A stretch of DNA of 64,000 nt. Origin: Thiohalophilus thiocyanatoxydans (GTDB taxonomy: Bacteria; Pseudomonadota; Gammaproteobacteria; UBA6429; Thiohalophilaceae). Of the stretch, positions 47,152 to 55,938 are shown in pieces. The translations under genes and the position numbers were made by a program. The stretch covers positions 1 through 64,000 of the forward strand of contig NZ_SOQX01000008.1 of the NCBI RefSeq assembly GCF_004366735.1, read 5' to 3'. Position 1 is the stretch's first letter, and each line of letters begins with the position of its first letter. The notes beneath the pieces were generated by a model, which worked only from the letters and a program-made list of their open reading frames with translations, was not told where the DNA came from and did not search any database.

Positions 47152-47604
47152 ATGAATAACACCTGGGTGCTTGTTGCCAACGCCAGCGAAGCCCGTCTTT
47201 TCAACCTGGTCAAGTCCGATCTCGAACCGCTGAAAAGTTTCTCACACAACGCAAGCCGCATGAAGGGCGAGGAACTGGCCAGTGATCGTCCCGGCGCCTA
47301 CCAGAGCGACGTCAACCGCGAAGGACACGGCAGCTACGCGGAACCGACCAACCCCAAAGAGTATGAAAAAGACCGTTTCGCCCGGGAACTGGCAAACGTC
47401 CTCAACCAGGCACGCAGTGAGAACCGGTTCCACGAACTGGTCATCGTGGCCGCCCCCCACTTTCATGGCCTCATCAATCAGCACATCGATGACGAGTCGA
47501 GCCAGAGGGTGAGCCACCACATCGAAAAAGACTACACCCGGGTGGAGGATAGCGACATGCTGGACACCCTTCTCCCCTACCTGCGCCCCTATCTGAAGGA
47601 ATAA
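47152..47604 (+). CDS. Host-attachment family protein (pfam10116)
   Basis: The 150-residue soluble protein begins WVLVANASEARLFNL and has a conserved core ELVIVAAPHFHGLINQ, typical of the family first named for Agrobacterium attachment to plant cells. In most bacteria the role is unknown, and a peptide-release-factor-like fold (baeRF group) has been noted. A strong ribosome site (GGAGGAAATGCC before ATG) is present. The family name does not indicate a host here. Confidence 0.85.
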   Translation: MNNTWVLVANASEARLFNLVKSDLEPLKSFSHNASRMKGEELASDRPGAYQSDVNREGHGSYAEPTNPKEYEKDRFARELANVLNQARSENRFHELVIVAAPHFHGLINQHIDDESSQRVSHHIEKDYTRVEDSDMLDTLLPYLRPYLKE

Positions 47605-47656
47605 ACAGGGCGCCGTGATCCGCTCAGCTCAAACCGGGCCTACGGCAATCGGCGCC

Positions 47657-48271
47657 TCAAACATAGATCAGGATCGCCACGTAGTGACTGACGCTGCCAG
47701 CCAGCACACACAGATGCCACAGGCCGTGCATCCAGGGGTAGCGACTGTCCAGGGCAAAAAACACAACGCCGCCACTATAGAAAAGCCCTCCGACCAGCAA
47801 CCAGACAAACCCGCTCAATGGCAAACCGGCCAGCAAGGGTTTGAGCGCCACCAGAATCAGCCAGCCCATCACAAAATAGATAATAAACGGGACAACACGC
47901 CTGCCGTCGCGAAACACCCCATCGATCACGATACCCAGCACCGCCATCCCCCAGATGGCGCCGAACAGCCACCAGCCTACACTCCCGTGCAGGGTCACTA
48001 ATGTAAAAGGGGTATAACTCCCGGCAATGAGCAGATAAATGGCCTGGTGATCCAGAATCCGAAACACCCGCTTCGCCCGTCCGCCCAGACCGTGATAAAG
48101 CGTCGAGATCAGATACAGCAGAAACAGTGTGGCGCCATACACACTGAACGAGACGATCCGGAATCCGTCGCCACTGTTCGTCGCAACAACCAGCAAGGCC
48201 ACCACCCCCGCAAGCGCGAGCGTGGCCCCGACCAGGTGCGAGATAGTATTGAAGCGCTCGCCCTTTTGCAT
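47657..48271 (-). CDS. Haemolysin III / TrhA-family membrane protein
   Basis: The 204-residue protein has seven membrane spans. Conserved polar sites are STLYHGL, an acidic DHQAIYLLIAGSYTPF and the C-terminal HGLWHLCVLAGSVSHYVAIL, which together supply the metal-site histidines of the PAQR/HlyIII fold. E. coli YqfA (TrhA) affects membrane-energy homeostasis; haemolysis is not implied. It is convergent with the host-attachment gene, 52 bases apart. Confidence 0.88.
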   Translation of the reverse strand: MQKGERFNTISHLVGATLALAGVVALLVVATNSGDGFRIVSFSVYGATLFLLYLISTLYHGLGGRAKRVFRILDHQAIYLLIAGSYTPFTLVTLHGSVGWWLFGAIWGMAVLGIVIDGVFRDGRRVVPFIIYFVMGWLILVALKPLLAGLPLSGFVWLLVGGLFYSGGVVFFALDSRYPWMHGLWHLCVLAGSVSHYVAILIYV

Positions 48272-48394
48272 ACTATTATTATAATTATCACAGGAGGGGA
48301 AAAAGCAAGAGCTGCCCCTGATCGCCCTGTTTTAACGACGCTATTTCAAGCTGTCAAAGTCTTTTTCGGTCACGCCATGACCAACCATAACGAC

Positions 48395-48498
48395 GGAGCA
48401 GATGATCATCGTTCTCTAAAAAACCGTATCGTGACTGTGTCCGTGCTCCACGATGTGAACAGAAACATTCGGGAAGAAAATCGAGATTTATGAGGCAT
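48395..48498 (-). pseudogene. RAYT N-terminal remnant (copy 1)
   Basis: On the minus strand from ATG 48498 the sequence reads MPHKSRF and then, after a one-base shift, NVSVHIVEHGHSHDTVFLEN. This aligns with DVPVHVVQRGHSREPVFFED of the intact transposase at 62664-63359. The match ends near 48395. It is a decayed fragment of about 35 codons. Confidence 0.75.
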
Positions 48499-48546
48499 CC
48501 GGCTTCCTTGTAGTTGGAACCCTCAAGGTCAGAGCACAGTTCTAGC

Positions 48547-48577
48547 TACTATTTAGAGAAATCTATGCACTGACCCC
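48547..48577 (-). repeat. REP-like unit forming the end of the DUF6316-like gene
   Basis: On the minus strand, GGGGTCAGTGCATAGATTTC runs into TCTAAATAG. It matches GGGTCAGAGAACAGATTTCTC at 61027 and GGGTCAAAGCACAGCTTTCT at 57607. All three stand next to RAYT remnants. The TAA stop of the gene at 48553-48804 lies inside this unit. Confidence 0.7.
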
Positions 48578-48804
48578 GGTCTTCCAGCGTGACTTTCGCG
48601 ATCCTGTTGCAGCTGGCGCTCAGACTCAAACTGGTTATTCAAAAATTCAATCAGTGCCTGCCTGGCCGAGGCACGGCTCGGGTAGGGGCCCTGGTCCGGA
48701 CCGCGCCGAATTGCAAACCACCATTCACTATCAATCGTATAAAAACGCGAGCTCCGATACAATACGGCACCTTCTTCTCCGTGACGATTGTGTAACTGGA
48801 ACAT
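48553..48804 (-). CDS. Small protein resembling DUF6316
   Basis: The 83-residue protein has a core RSSRFYTIDSEWWFAIRRGP followed by GPYPSRASARQALIEFLNNQ. This looks like the DUF6316 group of small gammaproteobacterial proteins with unknown role. AGGAGG stands 7 bases before ATG. The last residues (GSVHRFL) and the stop come from a REP-like repeat, so the natural C-terminus has probably been replaced. Confidence 0.7.
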   Translation of the reverse strand: MFQLHNRHGEEGAVLYRSSRFYTIDSEWWFAIRRGPDQGPYPSRASARQALIEFLNNQFESERQLQQDRESHAGRPGSVHRFL

Positions 48805-48957
48805 ATCTGACCTCCTTATACATCATACTGATATTAAACTGGCAGCCATCCATAGCCCGTTGCGTTGAGCATGACACCTCCTGACCCAACCTGAGCCGGC
48901 TTGGCTCTTTTGAGGGGATGGGACTTTATATTTCCTATAGCCGGAATTGTCGAGGTG

Positions 48958-49087
48958 ATGCGCCGACCTTGAGTGATCCGCAGAAAAATCACCACGGCGA
49001 CGATAACCGGCAGAACAGGAACAAATCCACCAGAGCATGAGAGCTCCAAGCAACCATAAGGCAAACAATATGATGCAAGTCGAGCAT
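48958..49087 (-). pseudogene. Frameshifted lmo0937-family membrane protein gene
   Basis: Three frames of the minus strand together spell the 48-residue family protein encoded intact at 50989-51135: MLD in the first frame, LACIILFALWLLGAL in the second, and GGFVPVLPVIVAVVIFLRIT then QGRRI in the third. Two frameshifts separate them. The intact copy reads LWLLGFISSYTLGGF and VIQGRRL at the same places. Confidence 0.7.
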
Positions 49088-49174
49088 GTGATTGTTTCTC
49101 CTTCAGGTTGTGCCGGGCAACCTGCGTTGCCCGGCTCTCGCCCTGTAATATTATGCCTTTACGGCTGTCGTTGA

Positions 49175-49996
49175 TCAGCGCGATTCGACATCATTTTCAT
49201 CCTCGGAAATGACGATCTCCACGCGGCGATTGAGTTGCCGACTGCTAGGGGTGGCATTACTTGCAACCGGATCCGATTCGCCATAGCCACGCGCGGCTAC
49301 ACGGTTCGAGCTGATGCCCTTCTCGATAAAATAGGTGCGCACGGAGTTGGCGCGCCGTTCAGAGAGAACCTGATTATAGCTTGCACTGCCGGTGTTGTCG
49401 GTAAACCCTTCTACCAGCACCTTGCGTTCCGGGTACTCCCGCAGAAAATCGACGACTTTTTGTAAATCGCGCTCGGATCCTGACTTCAGACTCGCCTGGT
49501 TAACATCGAAGAGTACGTCACTGAGCGTAATAATCAGTCCGCGATCGGTTGCCTTGGCATCCAGCTCCGCGAGTTCTTTCTTCATCTCGCGAAGTCTTGC
49601 CTTAGCCGCATCGGCTTCGGCGGTTCGGGCTTCAAGACGGATCTCGGCACGCCTTTCGCCAACGTTGTCGACAGTTATTTCAGCGGCTCGCAGCCTTCCC
49701 GTCTCATGAGCGACCAACGCGCGCTGGTTGGCGAGGTAAGCCAGATGATCGACCTCTTCCGCGTCTTCCTGCTTGTTCCAGGCATTCTCCGCGCGTTCCA
49801 GCGCCCGTTCGGCTTCTTGCAGCTCCGTTGCCGCATATTCATTAACATCGGAATCGCTTTGCGCCGCCATGACATTGCTGCGGGCTTCTTCCAGAACAGC
49901 GTGTTGCTCCGGTACAGTGGTGCAACCCGCCAGGGCGACACCGACGATAAGGAGGACAGGTACAATGTAGTTACTTCCAATGTAGTTACGTCGCAT
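49175..49996 (-). CDS. OmpA-type lipoprotein with DUF4398 region
   Basis: The 273-residue lipoprotein starts at ATG 49996 behind GAGGAA. The lipobox VALAGC puts the lipid on Cys25. A DUF4398-like helical region rich in Ala/Glu (about 30-150) is followed by an OmpA C-terminal peptidoglycan-binding domain (about 160-265). The latter has GFTDNTGSASYNQVLSERRA and VAARGYGESDPVASN, including the Asp and Arg that hold diaminopimelate. It probably ties the outer membrane to the wall. It lies 52 bases behind a second DUF4398 lipoprotein gene on the same strand. Confidence 0.9.
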   Translation of the reverse strand: MRRNYIGSNYIVPVLLIVGVALAGCTTVPEQHAVLEEARSNVMAAQSDSDVNEYAATELQEAERALERAENAWNKQEDAEEVDHLAYLANQRALVAHETGRLRAAEITVDNVGERRAEIRLEARTAEADAAKARLREMKKELAELDAKATDRGLIITLSDVLFDVNQASLKSGSERDLQKVVDFLREYPERKVLVEGFTDNTGSASYNQVLSERRANSVRTYFIEKGISSNRVAARGYGESDPVASNATPSSRQLNRRVEIVISEDENDVESR

Positions 49997-50048
49997 AATC
50001 AATTCCTCTGTGTTCGTTGACGGGCACTGCTATCGGCGCCATTTTGGT

Positions 50049-50417
50049 TCACTCCGCGCCGCGGTCGATTTCTTCACGCAATGCGCGGTTCGACTCCTCC
50101 GCGTTTCTAATCGCGATTTCAGCTTTGGCCAAACCGGTTTTGGTTTCGGCAAGCTTGGCGTCCACCTCCGCCTGTTCCGCCAGGCGTTTCGCCTTGACAT
50201 ACTCCTCATCGGACATCGCCTGTTCGGCGGCAGTAATCTTTTCAGTGGCGGATTTCAATTCCATAGGGGCGTACTCGTTCCCGCCCAAACTGGCCGCTCG
50301 AGTGACTGATGCTTTTGAAACCGCGATTTGTTCCGTCGGTGGCAGCGCCGTGCTTGCGCAGCCAGCAACCCATCCGGCAACTAAGAGGGCACTTATCCAG
50401 TTCAGCTTCTTGTCCAT
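50049..50417 (-). CDS. DUF4398 lipoprotein
   Basis: The 122-residue lipoprotein starts at ATG 50417 behind AAGGAG. The lipobox WVAGC gives Cys20. The DUF4398 body holds GGNEYAPMELKSATEKITAA, then a helix of Ala/Glu/Lys repeats ending in REEIDRGAE. It forms an operon with the OmpA-type gene downstream, whose own N-terminal half has the same fold, so the pair probably acts together in the envelope. Confidence 0.87.
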   Translation of the reverse strand: MDKKLNWISALLVAGWVAGCASTALPPTEQIAVSKASVTRAASLGGNEYAPMELKSATEKITAAEQAMSDEEYVKAKRLAEQAEVDAKLAETKTGLAKAEIAIRNAEESNRALREEIDRGAE

Positions 50418-50587
50418 AACGACTCCTTGTTTCCCGTTAAACTGCAGCAACATTATTCATCACCGGGCAGGGTGATGCACAGCGCCGAAATTCGGATGGC
50501 AAAATAGATCGATAATAAACAGTAACGCGATCTATCATCTTTTGTATTTAATCCATTTAATCAGCTTTATCCCTTTTATCTTTAATC

Positions 50588-50627
50588 AATGCATTTGTAT
50601 GTTCCCCAGGTAACATACAAATGCATT
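50588..50627. repeat. Perfect 16-base inverted repeat
   Basis: AATGCATTTGTATGTT (50588-50603) and AACATACAAATGCATT (50612-50627) are exact reverse complements around CCCCAGGT. There is no T tract beyond either arm. It stands in the 570-base gap upstream of the DUF4398 gene (start 50417), which otherwise shows no gene. It may be an operator or a hairpin of a leader RNA. Confidence 0.85.
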
Positions 50628-50988
50628 ATTGAAAAAATAACGGGCAAAGAAAACATTAGTATAGGTTAGAGATTAAATCTTACGCACAGGTTGCTTGTTT
50701 ACAATTTGTAACAATCTTGCCTGCGACATACTTACACCGCGCCTATTTTTTCGACACCCCGGTTTCTTTCTGAATAGTGAGACCGAAACCTTTAATCACC
50801 GAAACAAATCACTTTAAAATAAAACGCGGATCGACTTTCTGGTACATGCAACCCACCACAGCTCACGACATTCGGCCGGGGAAAATCAACAGAATAAATA
50901 CGGGAACATTACCTGTAATGCGCGGCAAGGAACGTGGTCGGCCTGCATATCTGGCGAGACGCAAACATGACCTGCAGCACGCGGGACA

Positions 50989-51135
50989 TTACAAACGCCG
51001 GCCCTGAATAACCTGGAGAAGAATCACGATAATCGCGATCACCAGGAGCACATGGATGAATCCACCCAGAGTGTACGAGGAAATAAAACCCAGAAGCCAG
51101 AGGACAACCAGGATGACTGCAATGATCCATAGCAT
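50989..51135 (-). CDS. lmo0937-family two-span membrane protein
   Basis: The 48-residue protein begins MLWIIAVILVVLWLLGFISS and has a second span HVLLVIAIIVILLQVIQG ending in RRL. The layout of two helices joined by YTLGGFI is that of the lmo0937/DUF5670 family, found near stress-response genes in many bacteria; its function is unknown. The ribosome site GGGAGAAG precedes ATG 51135. A decayed paralogue lies at 48958-49087. Confidence 0.85.
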   Translation of the reverse strand: MLWIIAVILVVLWLLGFISSYTLGGFIHVLLVIAIIVILLQVIQGRRL

Positions 51136-51864
51136 AACACTTCTCCCTTTTCATATTGGGTTATATCGCTTATCTACCCCGCCAAAGGATTCCGGTATTA
51201 AATAAAAAAAAGACTCATAACCCTTTTACATTCTAGCTTCATGTTATAGAAGGGGAAGCAAAATATTAAAATGAGTTAAAGTTATTTATACGCTTTGGTA
51301 AAGCGGACCATTTTATGCATCAGGATAACAAGAATATCGTAATGGCGCGATTCTGGACGCTGATTATACGAGTTAATAGCTTTTGTACGATTGCGCACAT
51401 CCGCAGACAGTAATGATACGTATTCATATTAAACTGCAATTATTGTAGGTTAATTCCAAATTATTCCGGATCGACGGATTGTGTGGCGGCGAGCACTGTG
51501 TTCACACTCGGCGTCCCGACTAACACCTATGTGCGTTCGCAAACAGACGTTCATCGCTATTCGCTCTATTGTCACTTCATTAGCGCCTGTTACGAAATAC
51601 ATTGATAGCAACAGTCAAACAAAACGAGACGAAGTATCACGGTTCACCTATACACCCACCTTCAGTAAGCAGTATTTGGCAGCCAGCCCCGGAATCTAGG
51701 GTACGAAGATATTCAGAAACCCCCGGCGGCCTTGCCACTTAGGAGTTTTCACGCACCCCTGACTCACTGTCAGTTTGTACATGTGGCCTGCCGTACAGAC
51801 CATTTCTAATCACTTGATCTAACCTCGCATTTGTCGTCATTCTGAAGTCGCTATGGAGTTTTGT
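51136..51864. other. Long AT-rich spacer with no supportable gene
   Basis: About 730 bases lie between the lmo0937 gene and the CsbD-GGDEF gene, which diverge here. Short frames exist (for example 51481-51699), but they have no ribosome site and no family resemblance. The region is AT-richer than its neighbours and probably holds both promoters. Confidence 0.4.
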
Positions 51865-53493
51865 ATGACTTGGGACATAGTCCAGGGAATCTGGACACAG
51901 TGGCATAAGCTCACTCACAATCATCTCGTTCTCACCGCAAATAGGCGTACTATCCAGGCAGGTAAATTCCAGGAAAACGGCAACACCTCACCGGGATCGA
52001 AGCCGAGCAGCGGATCACACGTTTCAAGCAATGTGGCTAATGAGGGTGCAAAAACGAAGTTCTCCGCCGGCACTCAATCGGAGAATAACTACGGCAGCAT
52101 GGGGCACGGGCTGACAGTGTTGAAATCCAGCGAGTCAGGGTTTCGCGCCATAAGCGATGCATCGCCGTTAGGTATCGTCGTCACCGATGTAGAAGGCCAT
52201 TGCACTTACACAAACGCGGCCTATCGCACGATATCAGGCCTGACTTTGAAGCAGGCACTGGGCATGAACTGGGTCAGACTAATCCACCCGGATGATTGCC
52301 AACGTGTCCTTGGCGAGCTGCGTGACATCACCCCGGGTACGGTATCATTTCAAACAGAATTCCGCTTCGTGCGCACTGACGGCAGCGCCGTCTGGACACG
52401 CGTCAATATCGCAGCGCTCAACGACGAATCGGACAACGGGGCCGAAATACATGGCTATGTACTGACCATCGAAGACATCAGTACGCGCAAATCAACGGAA
52501 TTTGCATTGCGCGATTCGGAAGCAGCCCTGTTCGAGGAAAAAGAACGCGCCCAGGTCACACTTAATTCCATCGGCGACGCCGTCCTGGTAACCGACCTCA
52601 TGGGTAATGTGACCTACATAAACCAGGTGGCCGAGGAAATGATCGGCTGGTCAGATGAAGAAGCGCAGGGCCGGCCGCTTTCGGAGGTGTTTAATATCAT
52701 CGATGGCACGACGCGGCAGATCGCCGACGATCCGGCGCAGCGCGCCATCACGGAGGATCGGATCATCGAGCTGGCCACCAATTGCATACTGGTTCGTCGC
52801 GACGGATTTGAGTCTTTGATCGAGGATTCCGCCGCCCCGATCCACGACCGCGACGGTCAGGTCACCGGCGCGGTCATCGTCTTCCACGATCTCAGCCAGT
52901 CGCGTGCCATGGTCAGTAAGATGACCCATCAGGCCCGACATGATTTTCTGACCGGCCTGCCAAACCGCGCGCTGCTAATGGAACGCCTTTCCCAGGCGCT
53001 CAGACTGGCACAGCGGCACGACAAGCAGGTCGCTTTGCTGTTCGTGGATCTGGATGACTTCAAACATATCAACGATTCGCTGGGGCATGGAATCGGTGAC
53101 CAACTGCTTCAGACAGTCGCGGATCGTCTGGTCACCTGCGTGCGCGCCACGGATACGGTATGCCGCCAGGGTGGCGATGAATTCGTGATACTGCTGGCCG
53201 AGATTGAACGTCCAGAGGATGCCTCCCGGGTAGCCGAGAAGCTGCAGGCGGCTTTCGCCGTTCCGCAACGCATCGATGGCCAGGAAATCAATCTTACCTT
53301 GAGTATCGGCATCAGCGTCTATCCGGATGACGGCGACAACATCGATGCCGTAATGCACAACGCGGATATAGCGATGTATCACGCCAAGGAAAGCGGCCGC
53401 AACAATTACCGGTTCTTCAGGCCCGACATGAATGCGCTTACCACACGTCCCTTCGCCAACGCCAAAGTGCCTCTTCTACCGAAACGGGGATAA
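51865..53493 (+). CDS. CsbD-like N-terminus fused to PAS-PAS-GGDEF diguanylate cyclase
   Basis: The 542-residue protein starts at ATG 51865 behind GGAG. Residues 1-40 (MTWDIVQGIWTQWHKL, then AGKFQE) align with the CsbD protein at 54049-54252 (MSWDRVQGNWKQ, QWGKLT, AGKIQE) after a gap of 8 residues. A Ser/Gly/Asn-rich linker follows. Next come PAS 1 (about 92-210, SPLGIVVTDVEGHCTYTN) and PAS 2 (about 230-350). The GGDEF domain (about 365-520) has active site GGDEF near 436 and the inhibitory site RATD five residues before it. It should make c-di-GMP under product control. What the CsbD part does is unknown. Confidence 0.88.
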   Translation: MTWDIVQGIWTQWHKLTHNHLVLTANRRTIQAGKFQENGNTSPGSKPSSGSHVSSNVANEGAKTKFSAGTQSENNYGSMGHGLTVLKSSESGFRAISDASPLGIVVTDVEGHCTYTNAAYRTISGLTLKQALGMNWVRLIHPDDCQRVLGELRDITPGTVSFQTEFRFVRTDGSAVWTRVNIAALNDESDNGAEIHGYVLTIEDISTRKSTEFALRDSEAALFEEKERAQVTLNSIGDAVLVTDLMGNVTYINQVAEEMIGWSDEEAQGRPLSEVFNIIDGTTRQIADDPAQRAITEDRIIELATNCILVRRDGFESLIEDSAAPIHDRDGQVTGAVIVFHDLSQSRAMVSKMTHQARHDFLTGLPNRALLMERLSQALRLAQRHDKQVALLFVDLDDFKHINDSLGHGIGDQLLQTVADRLVTCVRATDTVCRQGGDEFVILLAEIERPEDASRVAEKLQAAFAVPQRIDGQEINLTLSIGISVYPDDGDNIDAVMHNADIAMYHAKESGRNNYRFFRPDMNALTTRPFANAKVPLLPKRG

Positions 53494-53597
53494 GAAGATA
53501 TATAGGGACGAGTCGAGCAGCAGGGTCTGGTGTTCAAGATCCTGCATACCCGAAACGTTTACTTCCTGACTCAGGGGTAAGCGCCCCTGGTTAGCCG

Positions 53598-53930
53598 TTA
53601 TTTCACCTGCATGTCGTTCTTGACGGAGACCACGCCTTTGACCTCGCGCGCCACCTCAACAGCCTTGTTGACATCTTCCCGGGAATTAACGAAACCGCTC
53701 AGTTGCACTACACCCTTGAAAGTCTCGACATTGATCTCAGAGGACTTCAGGGATGAATCGTTAAATATAGCGGCTTTCACCTTGGTGGTAATCCAGGTAT
53801 CGTCAACGTATTCAGCGGTTCCCTCCCGTTTCTCTGTGGGGGCACAACCCGCGAGGGTAACCAGACCTGCACCGGATACCAGTGTTGCGATCAGAAACAT
53901 TGCGGAAAAACGCTTGTTGCCGGATTTCAT
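53598..53930 (-). CDS. BON-domain lipoprotein
   Basis: The 110-residue lipoprotein starts at ATG 53930 behind GGAGAA. The lipobox VTLAGC gives Cys29. One BON domain (about 42-110) contains WITTKVKAAIFNDSSLKS and VVQLSGFVNSREDVNKA. BON proteins bind phospholipid or other envelope partners; OsmY-like members respond to osmotic stress. It follows csbD by 118 bases in the same direction. Confidence 0.88.
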   Translation of the reverse strand: MKSGNKRFSAMFLIATLVSGAGLVTLAGCAPTEKREGTAEYVDDTWITTKVKAAIFNDSSLKSSEINVETFKGVVQLSGFVNSREDVNKAVEVAREVKGVVSVKNDMQVK

Positions 53931-54048
53931 GTTGAATTCTCCATTTACAGTAATCTGTGTATAATCAGGGGTAATGCGATTCGGGACAGTTTCAATCCCG
54001 TCTTCTGCGCGAGTCGGCATTCTGTAACCAGGCAGACACCCTGCGCAT

Positions 54049-54252
54049 TCAGCCTTTGGAGCTGTCTTCGAAGTCTTTTATCTGCTTCTCCGCTTCCTGC
54101 CTGCTGATGCCATAAGCCTCCTGGATCTTGCCCGCCAATTGCTCGCGCTCGCCATCGATAACATCGAGCTGATCGTCGGTGAGCTTGCCCCACTGCGACT
54201 TTGCCTTGCCCTTGAATTGTTTCCAGTTGCCCTGGACTCTATCCCAGCTCAT
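54049..54252 (-). CDS. CsbD-family stress protein
   Basis: The 67-residue hydrophilic protein has the full family pattern MSWDRVQGNWKQFKGKAKSQ, then WGKLTDDQLDVIDGEREQLA and GKIQEAYG. CsbD proteins are abundant under general stress; their activity is unknown. The ribosome site AAAGGAGC precedes ATG. The first half is clearly related at DNA level to the start of the GGDEF gene at 51865. Confidence 0.93.
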   Translation of the reverse strand: MSWDRVQGNWKQFKGKAKSQWGKLTDDQLDVIDGEREQLAGKIQEAYGISRQEAEKQIKDFEDSSKG

Positions 54253-54627
54253 AACCTGCTCCTTTGGTTTAACTTTGGCTTCTTATCGCCAAAATTATCC
54301 TGCGCAGCATCGACTGTCTGTACGCTGGCATACGCAAGCACCTGCCCTCCATGCGGCACGTTCACCGATTTTGAACAGGGCGCACACTGCGATCCGTACG
54401 CTATGCGACACACCCGCGAAATAACCTGTGCAGGGTATGCAAAGCATCGGTATAAAAACAGGGATTGCGATTGTTACCGCATTGGATACTGTGCCGGGAC
54501 ATGCCCGGCACAGCGAGCCGGGCGTAACGCGGCAGCCTGGACCGCCGTGTCCGGAACTAATCAGTTAGTTTATATTTGAGCCAAAACCAAACATCGTGGT
54601 CTGCCCCCAGGCAACCCGCGTCTGTCG
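54253..54627. other. Spacer between csbD and mgtE
   Basis: No gene seen. GCCGGGACATGCCCGGC at about 54492-54508 forms a six-base-pair hairpin, and GAGCCGGGC follows. The csbD promoter should lie in 54260-54320. Confidence 0.4.
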
Positions 54628-55938
54628 CTAAAGCATAAAAGAAAGCAGCAGCGCGGTACCCAGAAAGGAGAAGAAGCCGGCGACATCGGTAATCGTGGTG
54701 AGGATGATCGAGGAGGCGGTAGCCGGATCCTGACCGAGGCGGGTGAGGATGATCGGCACCAGCGAGCCGGCGACGCCGGCGGCGAGCATGGACATGATCA
54801 TCGCCAGCGCGATCACCAGGGCCAGGCCGACACTGCTGCTCCAGACAAAGACGGCCAGGCCGCAGGTCACTGCCAGTACCAGGCCGTTGATCAGGCCGAC
54901 CACCACTTCCTTGCCGAGTACGGCACGCCACTGGCGTATTCCCACCTCCCGCAGAAACAGCCCGCGCATGGTGACCGCCAGCGCCTGCGCACCGGCGTTG
55001 CCGGATTGACCGGCCACCACCGGCAGGAGGATCGCCAGAGCGGTGAACTGGGCGATGAGGTTCTCGAACAGACCAACCACGAAGGCCGCAAGAAAGGCGG
55101 TCAGCAGGTTGATATGCAGCCAGGGAAGCCGGCGGCGGATGGCGAACCCGGGGGTCGACAGGGCCCGTTCTTCCGGGCTGACACCGACCATTTTCTGCAA
55201 GTCGGCGGTCGCGACATCCTCAATGGCATGAAACAAACTGCGGTAACGGACCACCCCCATCAGGCGCCCCTCGGCGTCCACCACGGGGACCGAATCCTGG
55301 CGGGATCGATCCAGCAACTCCACCAGTTCTTCCCGGTTGGTCCGGGTGCCGACGGCTTCCTGGACCGGGGCCACCAGGGTGGCAAGGGTCTGCTCCGGTG
55401 TGGCCAGTGCCAGGTCCTGAATGTCCACGCGACCATCCAGGCGGCCGTCGCCGGTCACCACGAACAGGGAGCGGGCACCGCGGATGGCCGATTGCTGCAG
55501 CCTTTTCAGCGCCTGCTCGACTGTCATCTCGGCCCGGGCCGTCACAAAGGCGGTGCTCATCAGCCGACCGGCGGAATCTTCGGGAAACGAGAGCAGCCGT
55601 TTCAGATCGTCACGGCTGACCGGGCGCAGTTCCGCGAGCAGACTGTCGCGATCCGCGTCCGCTAACTGGGTCAGCAGGGTGACGGCGAGCCGGGGCGGCG
55701 CCTGGTCGAGCACCTCGAGCTGCTGCGAATGGGGCAACAGGGCGAACACCGTCAGCGCCTTGACCGGGCTGAGGTATTCCATAGTCACGCTCAGGGCGGC
55801 ACTGTCCACGCCGTGCAGCGCGTCGCCAAGCGCCCTGTCCGGCATATCTTCAATCTGGCCGGCGGCGGCGACCGGATGGCGGCGCAGGTATTCGTTGGGG
55901 ATGCTGTGTTCGATATCGGGCGACGCTGCCATGCTCAT
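54628..55938 (-). CDS. mgtE: Magnesium transporter MgtE
   Basis: The 436-residue protein has a cytoplasmic N domain (about 20-125), a CBS pair (about 130-255; SFPEDSAGRLMSTAFVTARA, VVDAEGRLMGVVRYRS) and a five-helix membrane domain (about 275-436). The latter has the pore segment LPVVAGQSGNAGAQALAVTM and MLAAGVAGSLVPIIL. Length matches the family. It imports Mg2+ (or Co2+) and closes when intracellular Mg2+ binds the N and CBS domains. It overlaps the preceding gene by 4 bases. Confidence 0.94.
   Translation of the reverse strand: MSMAASPDIEHSIPNEYLRRHPVAAAGQIEDMPDRALGDALHGVDSAALSVTMEYLSPVKALTVFALLPHSQQLEVLDQAPPRLAVTLLTQLADADRDSLLAELRPVSRDDLKRLLSFPEDSAGRLMSTAFVTARAEMTVEQALKRLQQSAIRGARSLFVVTGDGRLDGRVDIQDLALATPEQTLATLVAPVQEAVGTRTNREELVELLDRSRQDSVPVVDAEGRLMGVVRYRSLFHAIEDVATADLQKMVGVSPEERALSTPGFAIRRRLPWLHINLLTAFLAAFVVGLFENLIAQFTALAILLPVVAGQSGNAGAQALAVTMRGLFLREVGIRQWRAVLGKEVVVGLINGLVLAVTCGLAVFVWSSSVGLALVIALAMIMSMLAAGVAGSLVPIILTRLGQDPATASSIILTTITDVAGFFSFLGTALLLSFML

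Noticed and set aside
47152-47604. Host-attachment protein as a sign of a phage or pathogenicity island
   Set aside because: The family is widespread in free-living bacteria and no phage genes are nearby.
51481-51699. Short plus-strand frame in the spacer before the CsbD-GGDEF gene
   Set aside because: It has no ribosome site, no family resemblance and atypical codon use.
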